Shown: one piece after another, positions 46,788 to 57,465 of the stretch
Position numbering within the stretch: position 1 is the first letter of the stretch
Layout: every line of letters begins with the position of its first letter
Source: Lelliottia sp. JS-SCA-14
GTDB taxonomy: Bacteria; Pseudomonadota; Gammaproteobacteria; Enterobacterales; Enterobacteriaceae
Reading direction: 5' to 3'
Assembly (NCBI RefSeq): GCF_035593345.1
Contig: NZ_CP141606.1
Span: 3,224,001-3,288,000 of the forward strand
DNA length: 64,000 nucleotides
The notes under the pieces: model-generated
The model's input: only the letters and a program-made list of their open reading frames with translations
What the model was told of the DNA's origin: nothing
Databases searched by the model: none
Translations under genes and position numbers: made by a program

Positions 46788-49632
46788 ACGTCCTGGATTT
46801 CCGGACCCGCTCGGCGTAGACCGACAGCGTCTGCTTGATCACATCCAGCGTCACCGGTTTCGACAGACAGCTGTCCATGCCCGACTCGAGACAACGCTGC
46901 TTCTCTTCCGCCAGCGCATTCGCCGTCACGCCGACAACCGGCAGCGTCAGGCCGAGCTGACGGATACGCTGCGTCAGGCGATAGCCGTCCATATTCGGCA
47001 TGTTGACGTCGCTGAGCACGATATCGATATGATTTTTGCTGAGCACGTTCAGGGCATCGACGCCGTCATTGGCCGTCAGGCACTGATAGCCCAGCGATCC
47101 GAGCTGATCCGCCAGCAAGCGGCGGTTGATCGGATGATCATCGACCACCAGAATCATCATGTCATCGTTCATCGCAACGGTTGAGTCCGGTGACGGCAAT
47201 ACTCTCACGCCGTCATTTTCGTCCACTTCCACACGATAAATGTGCGCCAGGAGATGCATCAGTTCATGCGGCGTGGCGACGCTGTGCGTCCATTCACCCG
47301 GCACCCGCTCCTGCGGAATGCCAATATGACGACGGCAGAAGATAATCGCCGCTCTGCCCTTCCACGACGGATCGACTTCAGCGTCCGTGATCAGCGTATC
47401 GTCATCGCCCGTGGCCTGGCCTTCGTAACGCACAATATTCAGACCCCGGCTCGTCAGCATTGACTCCAGGAAGGCATACAGCGAGGCGTTATGCACCGCC
47501 AGCCAGCAGGTTTTCCCGCTCAGACCTTCCGCAGGGGCTTTGACCGGATACCTGGCGGAGTAAAGCGGGATGCGGATCGTGAACTGACTGCCCATGCCCG
47601 GCTCGGTATCGACCGAAATATCGCCGTCCATCATGCTGATCAACTGCTCACAGATCGCCAGACCCAGCCCGGTTCCCTGGAAGTTACGCTGCACGCCGGT
47701 CCCGACCTGGAAGAACGGATCGAACAGTTTGACCACCTCTTTGGCTGGAATACCGACACCCGTATCACGCACACGAATGCTGAGGTAATCCCCGGCGCGG
47801 GAGACGTGCAGCACAATGCAGCCCACATCGGTGAATTTGATGGCGTTGCTGAGCAGGTTTGAAATCACCTGCTGCAGGCGCATCGGGTCTCCGTGCAGCG
47901 TCAGCGGCACATCAGGCTCGATAAAGCAGTACAGCCCCAGCTGTTTGCGCACCACCAGCGGCATATAGTTGGCGCTGATGTGGTTCATGACCTCGCGCGG
48001 GGAAAACTCGCTCGGTTCGATTTTCAGCTGCTCGGACTCAATTTTGGAGAAGTCGAGAATGTCGCTGATGATTTTCAGCAGCAGGCTCGAAGAGTTGTTC
48101 ATCGCCGTCACCAGACGGTCGACCCCCTTCGGCAGCTCTTTGGTTTGCAGCAGATCGAGGTTCCCGATAATCCCGTACAGCGGCGTGCGCAGCTCGTGGC
48201 TGACGGTCGCGAGGAACATGGATTTCGACTGGCTGGCCTGTTCCGCCGCCTGCGCCATCTCCTGCAGCGACTCTTCCATCTTCACGCGCGAGGAGACATC
48301 CACCAGCACGCAGATCGCCACGTTCTCGTTGCGATAGCGCGAGTGAACAAAGCTGATTTGCAGGTTGGTATTGTTGCTGGTTAACACGTCGACGAAATTG
48401 ACCTGCTGACCGCAGATGATTTGCGTCAGCCGCTGCCGGTCCTCATGCGTCAGCATGTTCAGATAGTTATGCGCCAGCTCATTACTGAGGATATTAGTCC
48501 CGTCCTGAGTGCGCAGAATACAGATCCCGACCGGCGCCGAGGCCACAATTTTGCGGTTGAACTGCTCGTGCTCTTCCAGCCGCTGGGCGTCGCTCTCCGC
48601 CGGGATGAAAATCTTGCGTTCGTACATTCGCGCGAGGGTAAAGAGCGCGATCCCGACCAGCACATTCAGCAGAATGGCGTTAAGGATCAGCATCCGAATG
48701 CGTTCCAGCACCATATCCACCGGCACGGAATAGACAATGCTCAGGGAAGACGGCGGCAGGCTTTTCTTCAGCACCAGGTCGCGGAAGCCCGAGGTATAAC
48801 CGAACCAGGAGCGCTCCTGCATCCAGCGCGGATCGACTTTCAGGCGATCTTCCGGCCCGGTCAGCGAAATCAGCTTATGGCCGTTCTCATCGAGAATGGT
48901 CACGCCCATCGGCAAACTGCCTGGCGTGAAGAAGTTCTCCATGCGAATAGTCTGCTCGGTGCCCAGCAGAGCCTGGAGACGATTAGCCAGATAGACCGGC
49001 GTCAGGGCATAGAAATAGCCGACGCCCGGACGCGGACCCTGGCTAATCCAGAAGATATTGTTGCCGCGCTCTTCCTGCGGGGCGTTACGGTATTTGATGA
49101 TGCGTTCGTGCAGGCTTTTCAGGGCATCTTCGCGTTCGACAGGCACATCGCGCAGACCGAAATCGGCCATACAGAGGTTTTCGCTGCCGATGAGGAACAC
49201 GCGGTTGAGATCGTAGGCTGCCGAGAAGTTATCGCGCCAGTAGCGCATGAACCAGGCCAGCGACTCAAGGGAGCCGCGCCAGGTGTTGCCCATCGCCGAA
49301 CAGTCGGAATCGGGGAAGAGCGGCTCGAAGTCCGGGACTTCCGTTTTATCCTCTCGCCCGCGGGTGGCGAGAATGCCGTTCTCCGCCGTCAGCCGGTTTT
49401 CAGCAATGTACTTCAGCTCTTTCATCACGTCAGACGTGCGCTGAATGTAGCGCTGGGCCTGATCGGAGCTTAGGTTGAACTCCTGACGGATCTCGGACTC
49501 CTTCTGATGCAGCGCGTTGACGATGTAAAACACCGAGAACAGCGCCACGAGTAACCAGAGCAATAACGCCAGCGCCCGGAAAAGATAGCGAGAGACTTTA
49601 AGCGTGGTACGAAAGGAGACGAGGTATTTCAA
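46786..49632 (-). CDS. rcsC: Hybrid sensor kinase RcsC
   Basis: This 948-residue inner-membrane hybrid kinase (E. coli 949) has TM1 (about 19-40), a large periplasmic domain, TM2 (about 314-334), and a PAS-like linker. The kinase core has His about 479 in ATVSHELRTPLYG; N, G1 and G2 boxes follow, including GTGLGLAICEQL. An ABL domain and a C-terminal receiver (VLSDVNMPNMDG, Asp about 875) complete it. It phosphorylates RcsD and RcsB under outer-membrane stress signalled by RcsF-IgaA. rcsC and gyrA are adjacent here, without the ato genes that lie between them in K-12. Confidence 0.96.
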   Translation of the reverse strand: MKYLVSFRTTLKVSRYLFRALALLLWLLVALFSVFYIVNALHQKESEIRQEFNLSSDQAQRYIQRTSDVMKELKYIAENRLTAENGILATRGREDKTEVPDFEPLFPDSDCSAMGNTWRGSLESLAWFMRYWRDNFSAAYDLNRVFLIGSENLCMADFGLRDVPVEREDALKSLHERIIKYRNAPQEERGNNIFWISQGPRPGVGYFYALTPVYLANRLQALLGTEQTIRMENFFTPGSLPMGVTILDENGHKLISLTGPEDRLKVDPRWMQERSWFGYTSGFRDLVLKKSLPPSSLSIVYSVPVDMVLERIRMLILNAILLNVLVGIALFTLARMYERKIFIPAESDAQRLEEHEQFNRKIVASAPVGICILRTQDGTNILSNELAHNYLNMLTHEDRQRLTQIICGQQVNFVDVLTSNNTNLQISFVHSRYRNENVAICVLVDVSSRVKMEESLQEMAQAAEQASQSKSMFLATVSHELRTPLYGIIGNLDLLQTKELPKGVDRLVTAMNNSSSLLLKIISDILDFSKIESEQLKIEPSEFSPREVMNHISANYMPLVVRKQLGLYCFIEPDVPLTLHGDPMRLQQVISNLLSNAIKFTDVGCIVLHVSRAGDYLSIRVRDTGVGIPAKEVVKLFDPFFQVGTGVQRNFQGTGLGLAICEQLISMMDGDISVDTEPGMGSQFTIRIPLYSARYPVKAPAEGLSGKTCWLAVHNASLYAFLESMLTSRGLNIVRYEGQATGDDDTLITDAEVDPSWKGRAAIIFCRRHIGIPQERVPGEWTHSVATPHELMHLLAHIYRVEVDENDGVRVLPSPDSTVAMNDDMMILVVDDHPINRRLLADQLGSLGYQCLTANDGVDALNVLSKNHIDIVLSDVNMPNMDGYRLTQRIRQLGLTLPVVGVTANALAEEKQRCLESGMDSCLSKPVTLDVIKQTLSVYAERVRKSRT

Positions 49633-49726
49633 GGGGGCGAAGCTCCGCCATCAGGGTCAAAAAGAATGTGGTTAAGGTAGCGGTAAACGCCGTTTGCCGC
49701 AATGTTCGCTTGTCTGCAAAAAAAGA

Positions 49727-49747
49727 AAGGGCCGGTATCCGGCCCTT
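49727..49747. terminator. Terminator downstream of gyrA
   Basis: AAGGGCCGG TAT CCGGCCCTT is flanked by A-rich (49718-49726) and T-rich sides. It can act on gyrA (minus strand) transcripts; rcsC begins about 95 bases further on. Confidence 0.85.
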
Positions 49748-49764
49748 TTTTCTGTCAGGAGACA

Positions 49765-52401
49765 TTACTCTTCGGCATCATCTGCCGCATCGTCGTCGGT
49801 GTCTGCTTCCGGCGCGATTTCGTCATCGCCTTCTGCCACACTTCCGTCGATGGAATCGAGCTCTTCGTCATCCACCGGCTCTGCAACACGCTGCAGGCCG
49901 ACCACGTTTTCATCTTCCGCAGTACGGATGAGGATCACGCCCTGGGTATTACGACCCACAACGCTAATCTCAGAAACGCGGGTACGCACCAGAGTGCCTG
50001 CATCGGTGATCATCATGATCTGGTCGCAGTCATCAACCTGTACCGCGCCGACCACGGAGCCGTTACGCTCGGTGACTTTGATCGAGATAACGCCCTGTGT
50101 GCCACGAGACTTGGTTGGGTATTCCCCTTCCGCGGTACGTTTACCGTAACCATTCTGCGTCACGGTCAGGATTGCGCCTTCGCCACGTGGAATGATCAGG
50201 GAAACAACGCTGTCTTCGCCAGCCAGTTTGATACCACGAACGCCGGTCGCCGTACGACCCATTGCGCGCACGGCGCTCTCTTTGAAGCGCACCACTTTAC
50301 CGGCGGCAGAGAACAGCATCACGTCATCAGAACCGGAAGTCAGATCCACACCGATCAGTTCGTCGCCTTCGTTCAGGTTGACGGCAATAATGCCGGCAGA
50401 ACGCGGACGGCTGAACTCTTTCAGTGCGGTTTTCTTCACGGTCCCGCTGGCGGTCGCCATAAAGACGTTCACGCCTTCTGCGTACTCGCGTACCGGCAGG
50501 ATGGCGGTGATACGTTCGTTCGGCTCCAGCGGCAGCAGGTTGACGATTGGACGACCACGCGCCCCGCGGCTCGCTTCCGGCAGCTGATAGACCTTCATCC
50601 AGTACAGACGACCACGGCTGGAGAAGCAGAGGATCGTGTCGTGGGTGTTGGCCACCAGCAGGCGGTCGATAAAGTCTTCTTCTTTAATACGTGCAGCAGA
50701 TTTGCCTTTACCACCACGACGTTGTGCTTCGTAGTCGGTCAGCGGCTGATACTTCACGTAGCCCTGGTGAGACAGGGTCACAACCACATCTTCCTGGTTG
50801 ATCAGATCTTCGATGTTGATATCCGCGCTGTTGGCGGTGATCTCAGTGCGACGCTCATCGCCAAACTGGTCGCGGACCAGCTCCAGCTCTTCGCGAATCA
50901 CTTCCATCAGACGATCTGCGCTACCGAGGATGTGCAGCAGCTCAGCGATCTGCTCCAGCAGCTCTTTGTACTCGTCGAGCAGTTTTTCATGCTCAAGGCC
51001 GGTCAGTTTCTGCAGACGCAGATCCAGAATCGCCTGGGCCTGCTGTTCAGTCAGATAGTATTGACCGTCACGCACGCCGAACTCCGGCTCCAGCCATTCA
51101 GGACGCGCAGCGTCATCGCCCGCACGTTCCAGCATGGCGGCCACGTTACCCAGCTCCCACGAACGGGCAACCAGGCCCGCTTTCGCTTCGGCAGGGGTTG
51201 GCGCACGACGGATCAGTTCGATGATCGGGTCGATGTTCGCCAGCGCAACGGCCAGAGCTTCGAGGATATGGGCACGATCGCGTGCTTTACGCAGTTCGAA
51301 AATAGTACGGCGCGTCACCACTTCACGGCGGTGACGGACGAACGCGCTCAGGATCTCTTTCAGGTTCATGATCTTCGGCTGACCATGGTGCAATGCCACC
51401 ATGTTGATACCGAAGGAAACCTGCAGCTGAGTCTGGGAGTAAAGGTTGTTCAGAACCACTTCACCCACGGCGTCGCGTTTGATTTCAATCACGATGCGCA
51501 TACCGTCTTTATCAGACTCGTCACGCAGCGCGCTGATGCCTTCAACGCGTTTGTCTTTCACCAGCTCCGCGATTTTCTCGATCAGGCGCGCTTTGTTCAC
51601 CTGATACGGAATTTCGTGGACGATAATGGTTTCACGACCGGTTTTCGCGTCCGCTTCCACTTCGGCGCGGGCACGAATATAAATTTTGCCACGACCGGTG
51701 CGGTAGGCTTCTTCAATACCGCGACGGCCATTGATGATGGCGGCAGTCGGGAAGTCCGGGCCTGGGATGTGTTCCATCAGCCCTTCAATGCTGATGTCTT
51801 CATCTTCGATAAAGGCCAGGCAGCCGTTGATCACTTCCGTGATGTTGTGCGGTGGAATGTTGGTGGCCATACCCACGGCGATACCGGAAGAACCGTTCAC
51901 CAGCAGGTTTGGGATCTTGGTTGGCATCACGTCTGGAATGCGCTCGGTGCCGTCGTAGTTATCGACGAAATCCACCGTCTCTTTTTCCAGGTCGGCCATC
52001 AGCTCATGGGCGATTTTCGACATACGGATTTCCGTATAACGCATCGCCGCAGCGGAGTCGCCATCGACAGAACCAAAGTTACCCTGGCCATCTACCAGCA
52101 TGTAACGCAAGGAGAATGGCTGTGCCATACGCACGATAGTGTCATAAACGGCGGTATCACCATGAGGGTGGTATTTACCGATTACGTCACCAACGACACG
52201 GGCAGATTTTTTGTAGGCTTTATTCCAGTCATTGCCCAATACGTTCATGGCGTATAGTACGCGACGGTGTACCGGCTTCAGGCCATCTCGGACATCCGGC
52301 AGCGCACGGCCAACAATGACCGACATCGCATAGTCCAGATAGGAGCTCTTCAGCTCTTCCTCAATGTTAACCGGTGTAATTTCTCTCGCAAGGTCGCTCA
52401 T
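49765..52401 (-). CDS. gyrA: DNA gyrase subunit A
   Basis: This 878-residue subunit (E. coli 875) forms A2B2 gyrase, which introduces negative supercoils. It has the N-terminal breakage-reunion domain with Tyr122 (MRYTEIRM), then the six-bladed pinwheel DNA-wrapping domain with its GyrA-box QRRGGKG (about 560) and an acidic C-terminal tail (about 845-878). In the quinolone-resistance region residue 83 is Thr ([10 protein letters not shown]) and residue 87 is Asp. Thr83 is the native state in some enterobacteria, so it is not proof of resistance. Confidence 0.98.
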   Translation of the reverse strand: MSDLAREITPVNIEEELKSSYLDYAMSVIVGRALPDVRDGLKPVHRRVLYAMNVLGNDWNKAYKKSARVVGDVIGKYHPHGDTAVYDTIVRMAQPFSLRYMLVDGQGNFGSVDGDSAAAMRYTEIRMSKIAHELMADLEKETVDFVDNYDGTERIPDVMPTKIPNLLVNGSSGIAVGMATNIPPHNITEVINGCLAFIEDEDISIEGLMEHIPGPDFPTAAIINGRRGIEEAYRTGRGKIYIRARAEVEADAKTGRETIIVHEIPYQVNKARLIEKIAELVKDKRVEGISALRDESDKDGMRIVIEIKRDAVGEVVLNNLYSQTQLQVSFGINMVALHHGQPKIMNLKEILSAFVRHRREVVTRRTIFELRKARDRAHILEALAVALANIDPIIELIRRAPTPAEAKAGLVARSWELGNVAAMLERAGDDAARPEWLEPEFGVRDGQYYLTEQQAQAILDLRLQKLTGLEHEKLLDEYKELLEQIAELLHILGSADRLMEVIREELELVRDQFGDERRTEITANSADINIEDLINQEDVVVTLSHQGYVKYQPLTDYEAQRRGGKGKSAARIKEEDFIDRLLVANTHDTILCFSSRGRLYWMKVYQLPEASRGARGRPIVNLLPLEPNERITAILPVREYAEGVNVFMATASGTVKKTALKEFSRPRSAGIIAVNLNEGDELIGVDLTSGSDDVMLFSAAGKVVRFKESAVRAMGRTATGVRGIKLAGEDSVVSLIIPRGEGAILTVTQNGYGKRTAEGEYPTKSRGTQGVISIKVTERNGSVVGAVQVDDCDQIMMITDAGTLVRTRVSEISVVGRNTQGVILIRTAEDENVVGLQRVAEPVDDEELDSIDGSVAEGDDEIAPEADTDDDAADDAEE

Positions 52402-52547
52402 CTAACCGCTATCCCTCTACTGTGTCCCGGATTCAAAGGTCGCAAATTATAACACAACCGCTCTCAGACAGGTAAACCTGTATGCTTTATTCACGGGGAG
52501 AGCCTGATATACTCGATCCTCTTGCGAAATAAGGAGTAAAAGCGCCC

Positions 52548-53276
52548 ATGAATGCCGAAAAATCCCCGGTAGCTCACAACGTTGACCACAACGAGATTGC
52601 CAAATTTGAAGCGGTGGCATCCCGCTGGTGGGATCTCGAAGGTGAGTTCAAACCTCTGCACCGCATTAACCCGCTGCGTCTGGGCTATATCGCGGAGCGT
52701 TCCGGCGGTCTGTTCGGTAAAAAAGTGCTCGATGTCGGCTGCGGCGGCGGCATTCTGGCTGAAAGCATGGCGCGCGAAGGCGCTACGGTCACCGGGCTGG
52801 ATATGGGCTTTGAGCCGCTACAGGTCGCGCGTCTGCATGCACTTGAGAGCGGTATTCAGGTCGATTACGTTCAGGAGACGGTGGAAGAGCACGCGGCGAA
52901 GCACGCGCATCAGTATGACGTCGTCACCTGCATGGAGATGTTAGAGCACGTCCCTGATCCGCAGTCGGTGGTTAACGCCTGCGCAGCGCTGGTCAAACCC
53001 GGCGGTCAGGTCTTCTTCTCGACCATCAACCGTAACGGCAAAGCCTGGCTGATGGCGGTCGTAGGTGCAGAATATGTGCTGCGGATGGTGCCAAAAGGCA
53101 CGCACGACGTGAAGAAATTCATCAAACCGGCGGAGCTGTTAGGCTGGGTCGATGGCACCTGGCTCAAAGAACAGCACATCACCGGTCTGCATTACAATCC
53201 GTTAACGGATAAATTCAAGCTCGCGCCGGGCGTAGATGTTAACTATATGTTGCACACAACCGCCAAAAACGACTAA
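52548..53276 (+). CDS. ubiG: Ubiquinone biosynthesis O-methyltransferase
   Basis: This 242-residue SAM-dependent enzyme catalyses both O-methylations in ubiquinone synthesis. The SAM motif I is [16 protein letters not shown] (about 63-78), followed by GLDMGFEP and the post-I motifs. E. coli UbiG has 240 residues. ATAAGGAG precedes the ATG. It is divergent from gyrA. About 357 bases separate it from nrdA. The family is certain. Confidence 0.96.
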   Translation: MNAEKSPVAHNVDHNEIAKFEAVASRWWDLEGEFKPLHRINPLRLGYIAERSGGLFGKKVLDVGCGGGILAESMAREGATVTGLDMGFEPLQVARLHALESGIQVDYVQETVEEHAAKHAHQYDVVTCMEMLEHVPDPQSVVNACAALVKPGGQVFFSTINRNGKAWLMAVVGAEYVLRMVPKGTHDVKKFIKPAELLGWVDGTWLKEQHITGLHYNPLTDKFKLAPGVDVNYMLHTTAKND

Positions 53277-53468
53277 CGTCATCAACTATTCTTATAAAGA
53301 TTGCGCGGCATCATGTTGCGCAATTTTGACCTCCCGTTGAAGAAATCAGCACTCGATCAAATTTTGAATTTTTTTTCTAAATTATTGACATGTCGTCCAG
53401 GCCTTACAGTACGAGGACTTAGGCTTTTTTACCCTTTCACAACCTCAATTTAACCTCAAAATCAACCC

Positions 53469-53496
53469 TTGTACTGAAATGATTCGATACTAGAAT
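53469..53496 (+). promoter_or_regulatory. nrdAB promoter
   Basis: TTGTAC (53469-53474) and TAGAAT (53491-53496) have a 16-base spacer. NrdR and DnaA boxes lie just downstream and overlap the start region. The whole 53277-53633 region is gene-free; 53340-53400 is AT-rich with TTGACA at 53386-53391. Confidence 0.55.
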
Positions 53497-53498
53497 AC

Positions 53499-53544
53499 TC
53501 ACCATATAGCGTTCATTTAATCGCAAAACCCCTATATGTAGTAT
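53499..53544. promoter_or_regulatory. Pair of NrdR boxes
   Basis: TCACCATATAGCGTTC (53499-53514) and CCCCTATATGTAGTAT (53529-53544) both fit the NrdR consensus ACACWATATATWGTGT, the second at about 12 of 16 positions. Their centres are 30 bases apart, about three helix turns, the normal spacing for tandem NrdR binding. Confidence 0.75.
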
Positions 53545-53583
53545 TTATCCACAGACTTAGTCACAAGGCAGTTCTGTGGATAA
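53545..53583. promoter_or_regulatory. Two inverted perfect DnaA boxes upstream of nrdA
   Basis: TTATCCACA (53545-53553) and its exact complement TGTGGATAA (53575-53583) face each other 30 bases apart. The E. coli nrdAB promoter also has DnaA boxes through which DnaA couples dNTP synthesis to replication. Confidence 0.85.
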
Positions 53584-53633
53584 ACGGGGGATATTTCTAT
53601 TTCACGGTAATTCACGGACAGGTAAAAACCCAC

Positions 53634-55919
53634 ATGAATCAGAGTCTGCTGGTGACAAAGCGCGACGGTACCACTGAGCGCATCAATCTCGACAAAATCC
53701 ATCGAGTTCTCGACTGGGCAGCAGAAGGACTGAATAACGTATCTATCTCCCAGGTTGAGCTGCGTTCTCACATTCAGTTCTACGACGGCATTAAAACCTC
53801 TGACATCCACGAGACCATCATCAAGGCGGCGGCAGACCTGATCTCCCGCGAAGCGCCAGATTATCAGTATCTCGCGGCACGTCTGGCCATTTTCCACCTG
53901 CGTAAAAAAGCCTACGGCCAGTTTGAGCCGCCAAAGCTTCACGATCACGTAGTGAAAATGGTTGAGCTGGGCAAATACGACACGCATCTGCTGGAAGACT
54001 ATACGGAAGAAGAGTTCGAGCAGATGAACGGGTTTATCGATCACTGGCGTGACATGAACTTCTCCTACGCCGCGGTGAAGCAGCTCGAAGGCAAATACCT
54101 GGTGCAGAACCGCGTGACGGGAGAAATCTACGAGAGCGCGCAGTTCCTGTATATTCTGGTCGCCGCGTGCCTGTTCTCCGGCTACCCGCGTGAAACGCGT
54201 CTGAGCTACGTGAAGCGTTTCTATGATGCGGTTTCTACCTTTAAAATTTCTCTGCCTACGCCGATCATGTCTGGCGTGCGCACCCCGACTCGTCAGTTCA
54301 GCTCCTGCGTCCTGATCGAGTGCGGCGACAGCCTGGACTCCATCAACGCCACCTCCAGCGCGATTGTGAAATACGTCTCCCAGCGTGCCGGTATCGGCAT
54401 CAACGCCGGTCGTATTCGTGCGCTGGGCAGCCCGATTCGCGGCGGTGAAGCGTTCCACACCGGCTGTATTCCGTTCTACAAACACTTCCAGACCGCTGTG
54501 AAATCCTGCTCGCAGGGCGGCGTTCGTGGTGGCGCTGCGACGCTGTTCTACCCGATGTGGCACCTGGAAGTCGAAAGCCTGCTGGTCCTGAAAAACAACC
54601 GTGGCGTTGAAGGCAACCGCGTTCGTCACATGGACTACGGCGTACAGATCAACAAGCTGATGTACACCCGCCTGCTGAAAGGCCAGGACATCACCCTGTT
54701 CAGCCCGTCTGACGTCCCGGGTCTGTACGATGCGTTCTTCGCCGATCAGGACGAGTTCGAGCGTCTGTACACCCAATACGAAAACGACGACAGCATCCGT
54801 AAGCAGCGCGTGAAAGCCGTGGACCTGTTCTCCCTGATGATGCAGGAACGTGCCTCCACTGGCCGTATCTACATCCAGAACGTCGACCACTGCAACACCC
54901 ACAGCCCGTTTGATCCGGCCATCGCGCCAGTGCGCCAGTCTAACCTGTGCCTGGAGATCGCCCTGCCGACCAAACCGCTGTACGACGTTAACGACGAAAA
55001 CGGTGAAATCGCACTTTGCACCCTGTCCGCTTTCAACCTGGGCGCGATCAAGAGCCTGTCCGAGCTGGAAGAGCTGGCGGTGCTGGCGGTTCGTGCGCTG
55101 GATGCCCTGCTGGATTACCAGGACTACCCAATCCCTGCGGCAAAACGCGGCGCAATGGGCCGTCGTACCCTGGGTATTGGCGTGATCAACTTTGCCTACT
55201 GGCTGGCGAAAAACGGTAAACGTTACTCCGACGGCAGCGCCAACAACCTGACCCACCAGACCTTCGAAGCCATTCAGTACTACCTGATGAAAGCGTCGAA
55301 CGAGCTGGCGAAAGAGCAAGGCGCGTGCCCGTGGTTCAACGAAACTACCTACGCGAAAGGCATTCTGCCGATCGATACCTACAAGAAAGATCTGGACGGT
55401 ATCGTGAACGAGCCGCTGCATCTCGACTGGGAAGGCCTGCGTGAGTCCATCAAAACTCACGGTATGCGTAACTCCACGCTCTCCGCGCTGATGCCGTCCG
55501 AGACCTCTTCGCAGATCTCCAACGCCACCAACGGCATTGAGCCGCCGCGCGGCCACGTGAGCATCAAAGCGTCGAAAGATGGCGTGCTGCGTCAGGTGGT
55601 GCCGGATTACGAACTGCTTGGCAATAACTACGAACTGCTGTGGGAGATGCCGAATAACGACGGTTACCTGCAGCTGGTGGGCATCATGCAGAAGTTTATC
55701 GACCAGTCGATCTCTGCTAACACCAACTATGACCCGACGCGCTTCCCGTCTGGTAAAGTGCCGATGCAGCAGTTGCTCAAAGATCTCCTGACCGCCTACA
55801 AATTTGGCGTGAAAACCCTGTACTATCACAACACCCGTGACGGTGCTGAAGATGCGCAGGATGACATGGCACCTTCTATCCAGGACGATGGCTGCGAAAG
55901 CGGCGCGTGTAAGATCTAG
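53634..55919 (+). CDS. nrdA: Class Ia ribonucleotide reductase, large subunit
   Basis: This 761-residue alpha subunit (E. coli 761) reduces ribonucleoside diphosphates to deoxy forms. The N-terminal ATP-cone (about 1-95, KRDGTTERINLDKIHRVLDW) is the activity site. Active-site cysteines are in FSSCVLIECGDS (Cys225) and NLCLEIALP, with Cys754 and Cys759 at the C-terminal DGCESGACKI tail that reloads the active site. GACAGG precedes the ATG. A REP pair separates it from nrdB. Confidence 0.98.
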   Translation: MNQSLLVTKRDGTTERINLDKIHRVLDWAAEGLNNVSISQVELRSHIQFYDGIKTSDIHETIIKAAADLISREAPDYQYLAARLAIFHLRKKAYGQFEPPKLHDHVVKMVELGKYDTHLLEDYTEEEFEQMNGFIDHWRDMNFSYAAVKQLEGKYLVQNRVTGEIYESAQFLYILVAACLFSGYPRETRLSYVKRFYDAVSTFKISLPTPIMSGVRTPTRQFSSCVLIECGDSLDSINATSSAIVKYVSQRAGIGINAGRIRALGSPIRGGEAFHTGCIPFYKHFQTAVKSCSQGGVRGGAATLFYPMWHLEVESLLVLKNNRGVEGNRVRHMDYGVQINKLMYTRLLKGQDITLFSPSDVPGLYDAFFADQDEFERLYTQYENDDSIRKQRVKAVDLFSLMMQERASTGRIYIQNVDHCNTHSPFDPAIAPVRQSNLCLEIALPTKPLYDVNDENGEIALCTLSAFNLGAIKSLSELEELAVLAVRALDALLDYQDYPIPAAKRGAMGRRTLGIGVINFAYWLAKNGKRYSDGSANNLTHQTFEAIQYYLMKASNELAKEQGACPWFNETTYAKGILPIDTYKKDLDGIVNEPLHLDWEGLRESIKTHGMRNSTLSALMPSETSSQISNATNGIEPPRGHVSIKASKDGVLRQVVPDYELLGNNYELLWEMPNNDGYLQLVGIMQKFIDQSISANTNYDPTRFPSGKVPMQQLLKDLLTAYKFGVKTLYYHNTRDGAEDAQDDMAPSIQDDGCESGACKI

Positions 55920-55930
55920 TATTGTCTTTT

Positions 55931-56011
55931 GCCGGATGGCGGCGTAAACGCCTTATCCGGCCTACATAATTACAAGGTGTTGTAGGCCGGATAAGCGAAG
56001 CGCCATCCGGC
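55931..56011. repeat. REP pair (BIME) between nrdA and nrdB
   Basis: GCCGGATGGCGGCGTAAACG ... (55931-55962) and GTAGGCCGGATAAGCGAAGC ... (55982-56011) are two facing REP units in the 118-base gap inside the operon. Confidence 0.85.
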
Positions 56012-56037
56012 ATTACACTCCTACAGGACCCACATTA

Positions 56038-57168
56038 ATGGCATATACCACCTTTTCACAGACGAAAAACGACCAGCTCAAAGAGCCGATGTTCTTCGGC
56101 CAGCCGGTCAACGTGGCACGCTACGATCAGCAAAAATATGACATCTTCGAAAAGCTGATCGAAAAGCAACTCTCCTTCTTCTGGCGTCCGGAAGAAGTGG
56201 ATGTTTCCCGCGATCGTATCGACTTCCAGGCGCTGCCGGACCATGAAAAGCACATCTTCCTCAGCAACCTGAAATACCAGACGCTGCTGGACTCCATTCA
56301 GGGTCGTAGCCCGAACGTGGCGCTGCTGCCGCTGATCTCCATCCCGGAGCTGGAAACCTGGGTTGAAACCTGGGCGTTCTCCGAGACGATCCACTCGCGC
56401 TCCTACACCCACATCATCCGCAACATCGTCAACGATCCGGCGGTGGTGTTTGACGATATCGTCACCAACGAGCAGATCCAGAAACGCGCCGAGGGCATCG
56501 CCCACTACTACGACGAGCTGATCGAAATGACCAGCTACTGGCATCTGCTGGGCGAAGGCACGCACAACGTGAACGGCAAAACCGTCACCGTGAATTTGCG
56601 CGCCCTGAAAAAACAGCTGTACCTGTGCCTGATGAGCGTCAACGCGCTGGAAGCGATCCGCTTCTACGTCAGCTTTGCCTGCTCGTTTGCCTTCGCCGAG
56701 CGTAAGCTGATGGAAGGTAACGCCAAAATCATCCGTCTGATCGCCCGTGACGAAGCCCTGCATCTGACCGGTACTCAGCATATGCTGAACCTGCTGCGCA
56801 GCGGCGTGGACGATCCGGAGATGGCTGAAATCGCCGAAGAGTGCAAACAAGAGTGCTACGACTTGTTTGTGCTGGCCGCGCAGCAGGAGAAAGAGTGGGC
56901 AGATTACCTGTTCCGCGACGGTTCGATGATCGGTCTGAACAAAGACATTCTGTGCCAGTACGTGGAGTACATCACTAACATCCGCATGCAGGCGGTGGGT
57001 CTTGAGCTGCCGTTCAAAACGCGTTCTAACCCGATTCCGTGGATCAACACCTGGCTGGTGTCCGATAACGTACAGGTTGCGCCGCAGGAAGTGGAAGTGA
57101 GTTCGTACCTGGTCGGTCAGATTGATTCCGAAGTGAACACTGACGACCTGAGCGATTTCCAGCTCTGA
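56038..57168 (+). CDS. nrdB: Class Ia ribonucleotide reductase, small subunit
   Basis: This 376-residue beta subunit (E. coli 376) houses the di-iron centre and tyrosyl radical. The radical Tyr is Tyr123 counting the initiator Met (Tyr122 in mature numbering) in [11 protein letters not shown]. Iron ligands are in WAFSETIHS and [11 protein letters not shown]. The C-terminal tail that docks into NrdA ends DLSDFQL. CAGGACC precedes the ATG. Its stop is directly followed by the yfaE start (one-base overlap TGATG). Confidence 0.98.
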   Translation: MAYTTFSQTKNDQLKEPMFFGQPVNVARYDQQKYDIFEKLIEKQLSFFWRPEEVDVSRDRIDFQALPDHEKHIFLSNLKYQTLLDSIQGRSPNVALLPLISIPELETWVETWAFSETIHSRSYTHIIRNIVNDPAVVFDDIVTNEQIQKRAEGIAHYYDELIEMTSYWHLLGEGTHNVNGKTVTVNLRALKKQLYLCLMSVNALEAIRFYVSFACSFAFAERKLMEGNAKIIRLIARDEALHLTGTQHMLNLLRSGVDDPEMAEIAEECKQECYDLFVLAAQQEKEWADYLFRDGSMIGLNKDILCQYVEYITNIRMQAVGLELPFKTRSNPIPWINTWLVSDNVQVAPQEVEVSSYLVGQIDSEVNTDDLSDFQL

Positions 57169-57422
57169 TGAGCCGCGTCACGCTAAGCCTTTCCGGCACA
57201 GAAGTGCTGTGCCGCGAAGAGCACCCTTCCCTGCTGGTGGCGCTCGAGTCGCATCAGGTTGAGGTCGAATACCAGTGTCGCGCCGGTTACTGTGGCTCCT
57301 GCCGCTGTCGTTTAGTGGCAGGCCAGGTTGACTGGCTCACGGAGCCGCTGGCATTTATCCACGAAGGGGAAATTTTGCCCTGCTGCTGCCGGGCAAAAGG
57401 CGATATCGAAATCGAAATGTAA
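57168..57422 (+). CDS. yfaE: YfaE, [2Fe-2S] ferredoxin for NrdB maintenance
   Basis: This 84-residue plant-type ferredoxin has the cluster motif CRAGYCGSC (about 38-46, ligand Cys) plus the last ligand in LPCCCRAKG. It supplies electrons to rebuild the NrdB di-iron/tyrosyl cofactor. It is translationally coupled to nrdB. An IS3-family element begins 11 bases after its stop and splits its terminator, so its transcript end is likely changed. Confidence 0.95.
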   Translation: MSRVTLSLSGTEVLCREEHPSLLVALESHQVEVEYQCRAGYCGSCRCRLVAGQVDWLTEPLAFIHEGEILPCCCRAKGDIEIEM

Positions 57423-57433
57423 TGCCCGCTTTC
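57423..57433 (+). terminator. Left half of the split nrdAB-yfaE terminator
   Basis: TGCCCGCTTTC after the stop codon, joined to GCGGGCATTTTTTT (58884-58897), rebuilds the stem ATGCCCGC TTTC GCGGGCAT followed by T6. The IS copy lies in the loop. The right half is listed separately. Confidence 0.85.
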
Positions 57434-57465
57434 TGGACTGACCCCATAAAGTTGGACAGTTCATG

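Noticed and set aside
49702..52257. 851-codon open frame on the plus strand opposite gyrA
   Set aside because: It mirrors the gyrA reading frame and its amino-acid make-up is unnatural (Phe, His, Val and Gln runs). Strong coding signal belongs to gyrA.
53532..55829. 765-codon open frame on the minus strand opposite nrdA
   Set aside because: Long antisense frames arise from the codon bias of highly expressed genes; no domain or ribosome-binding site supports it.
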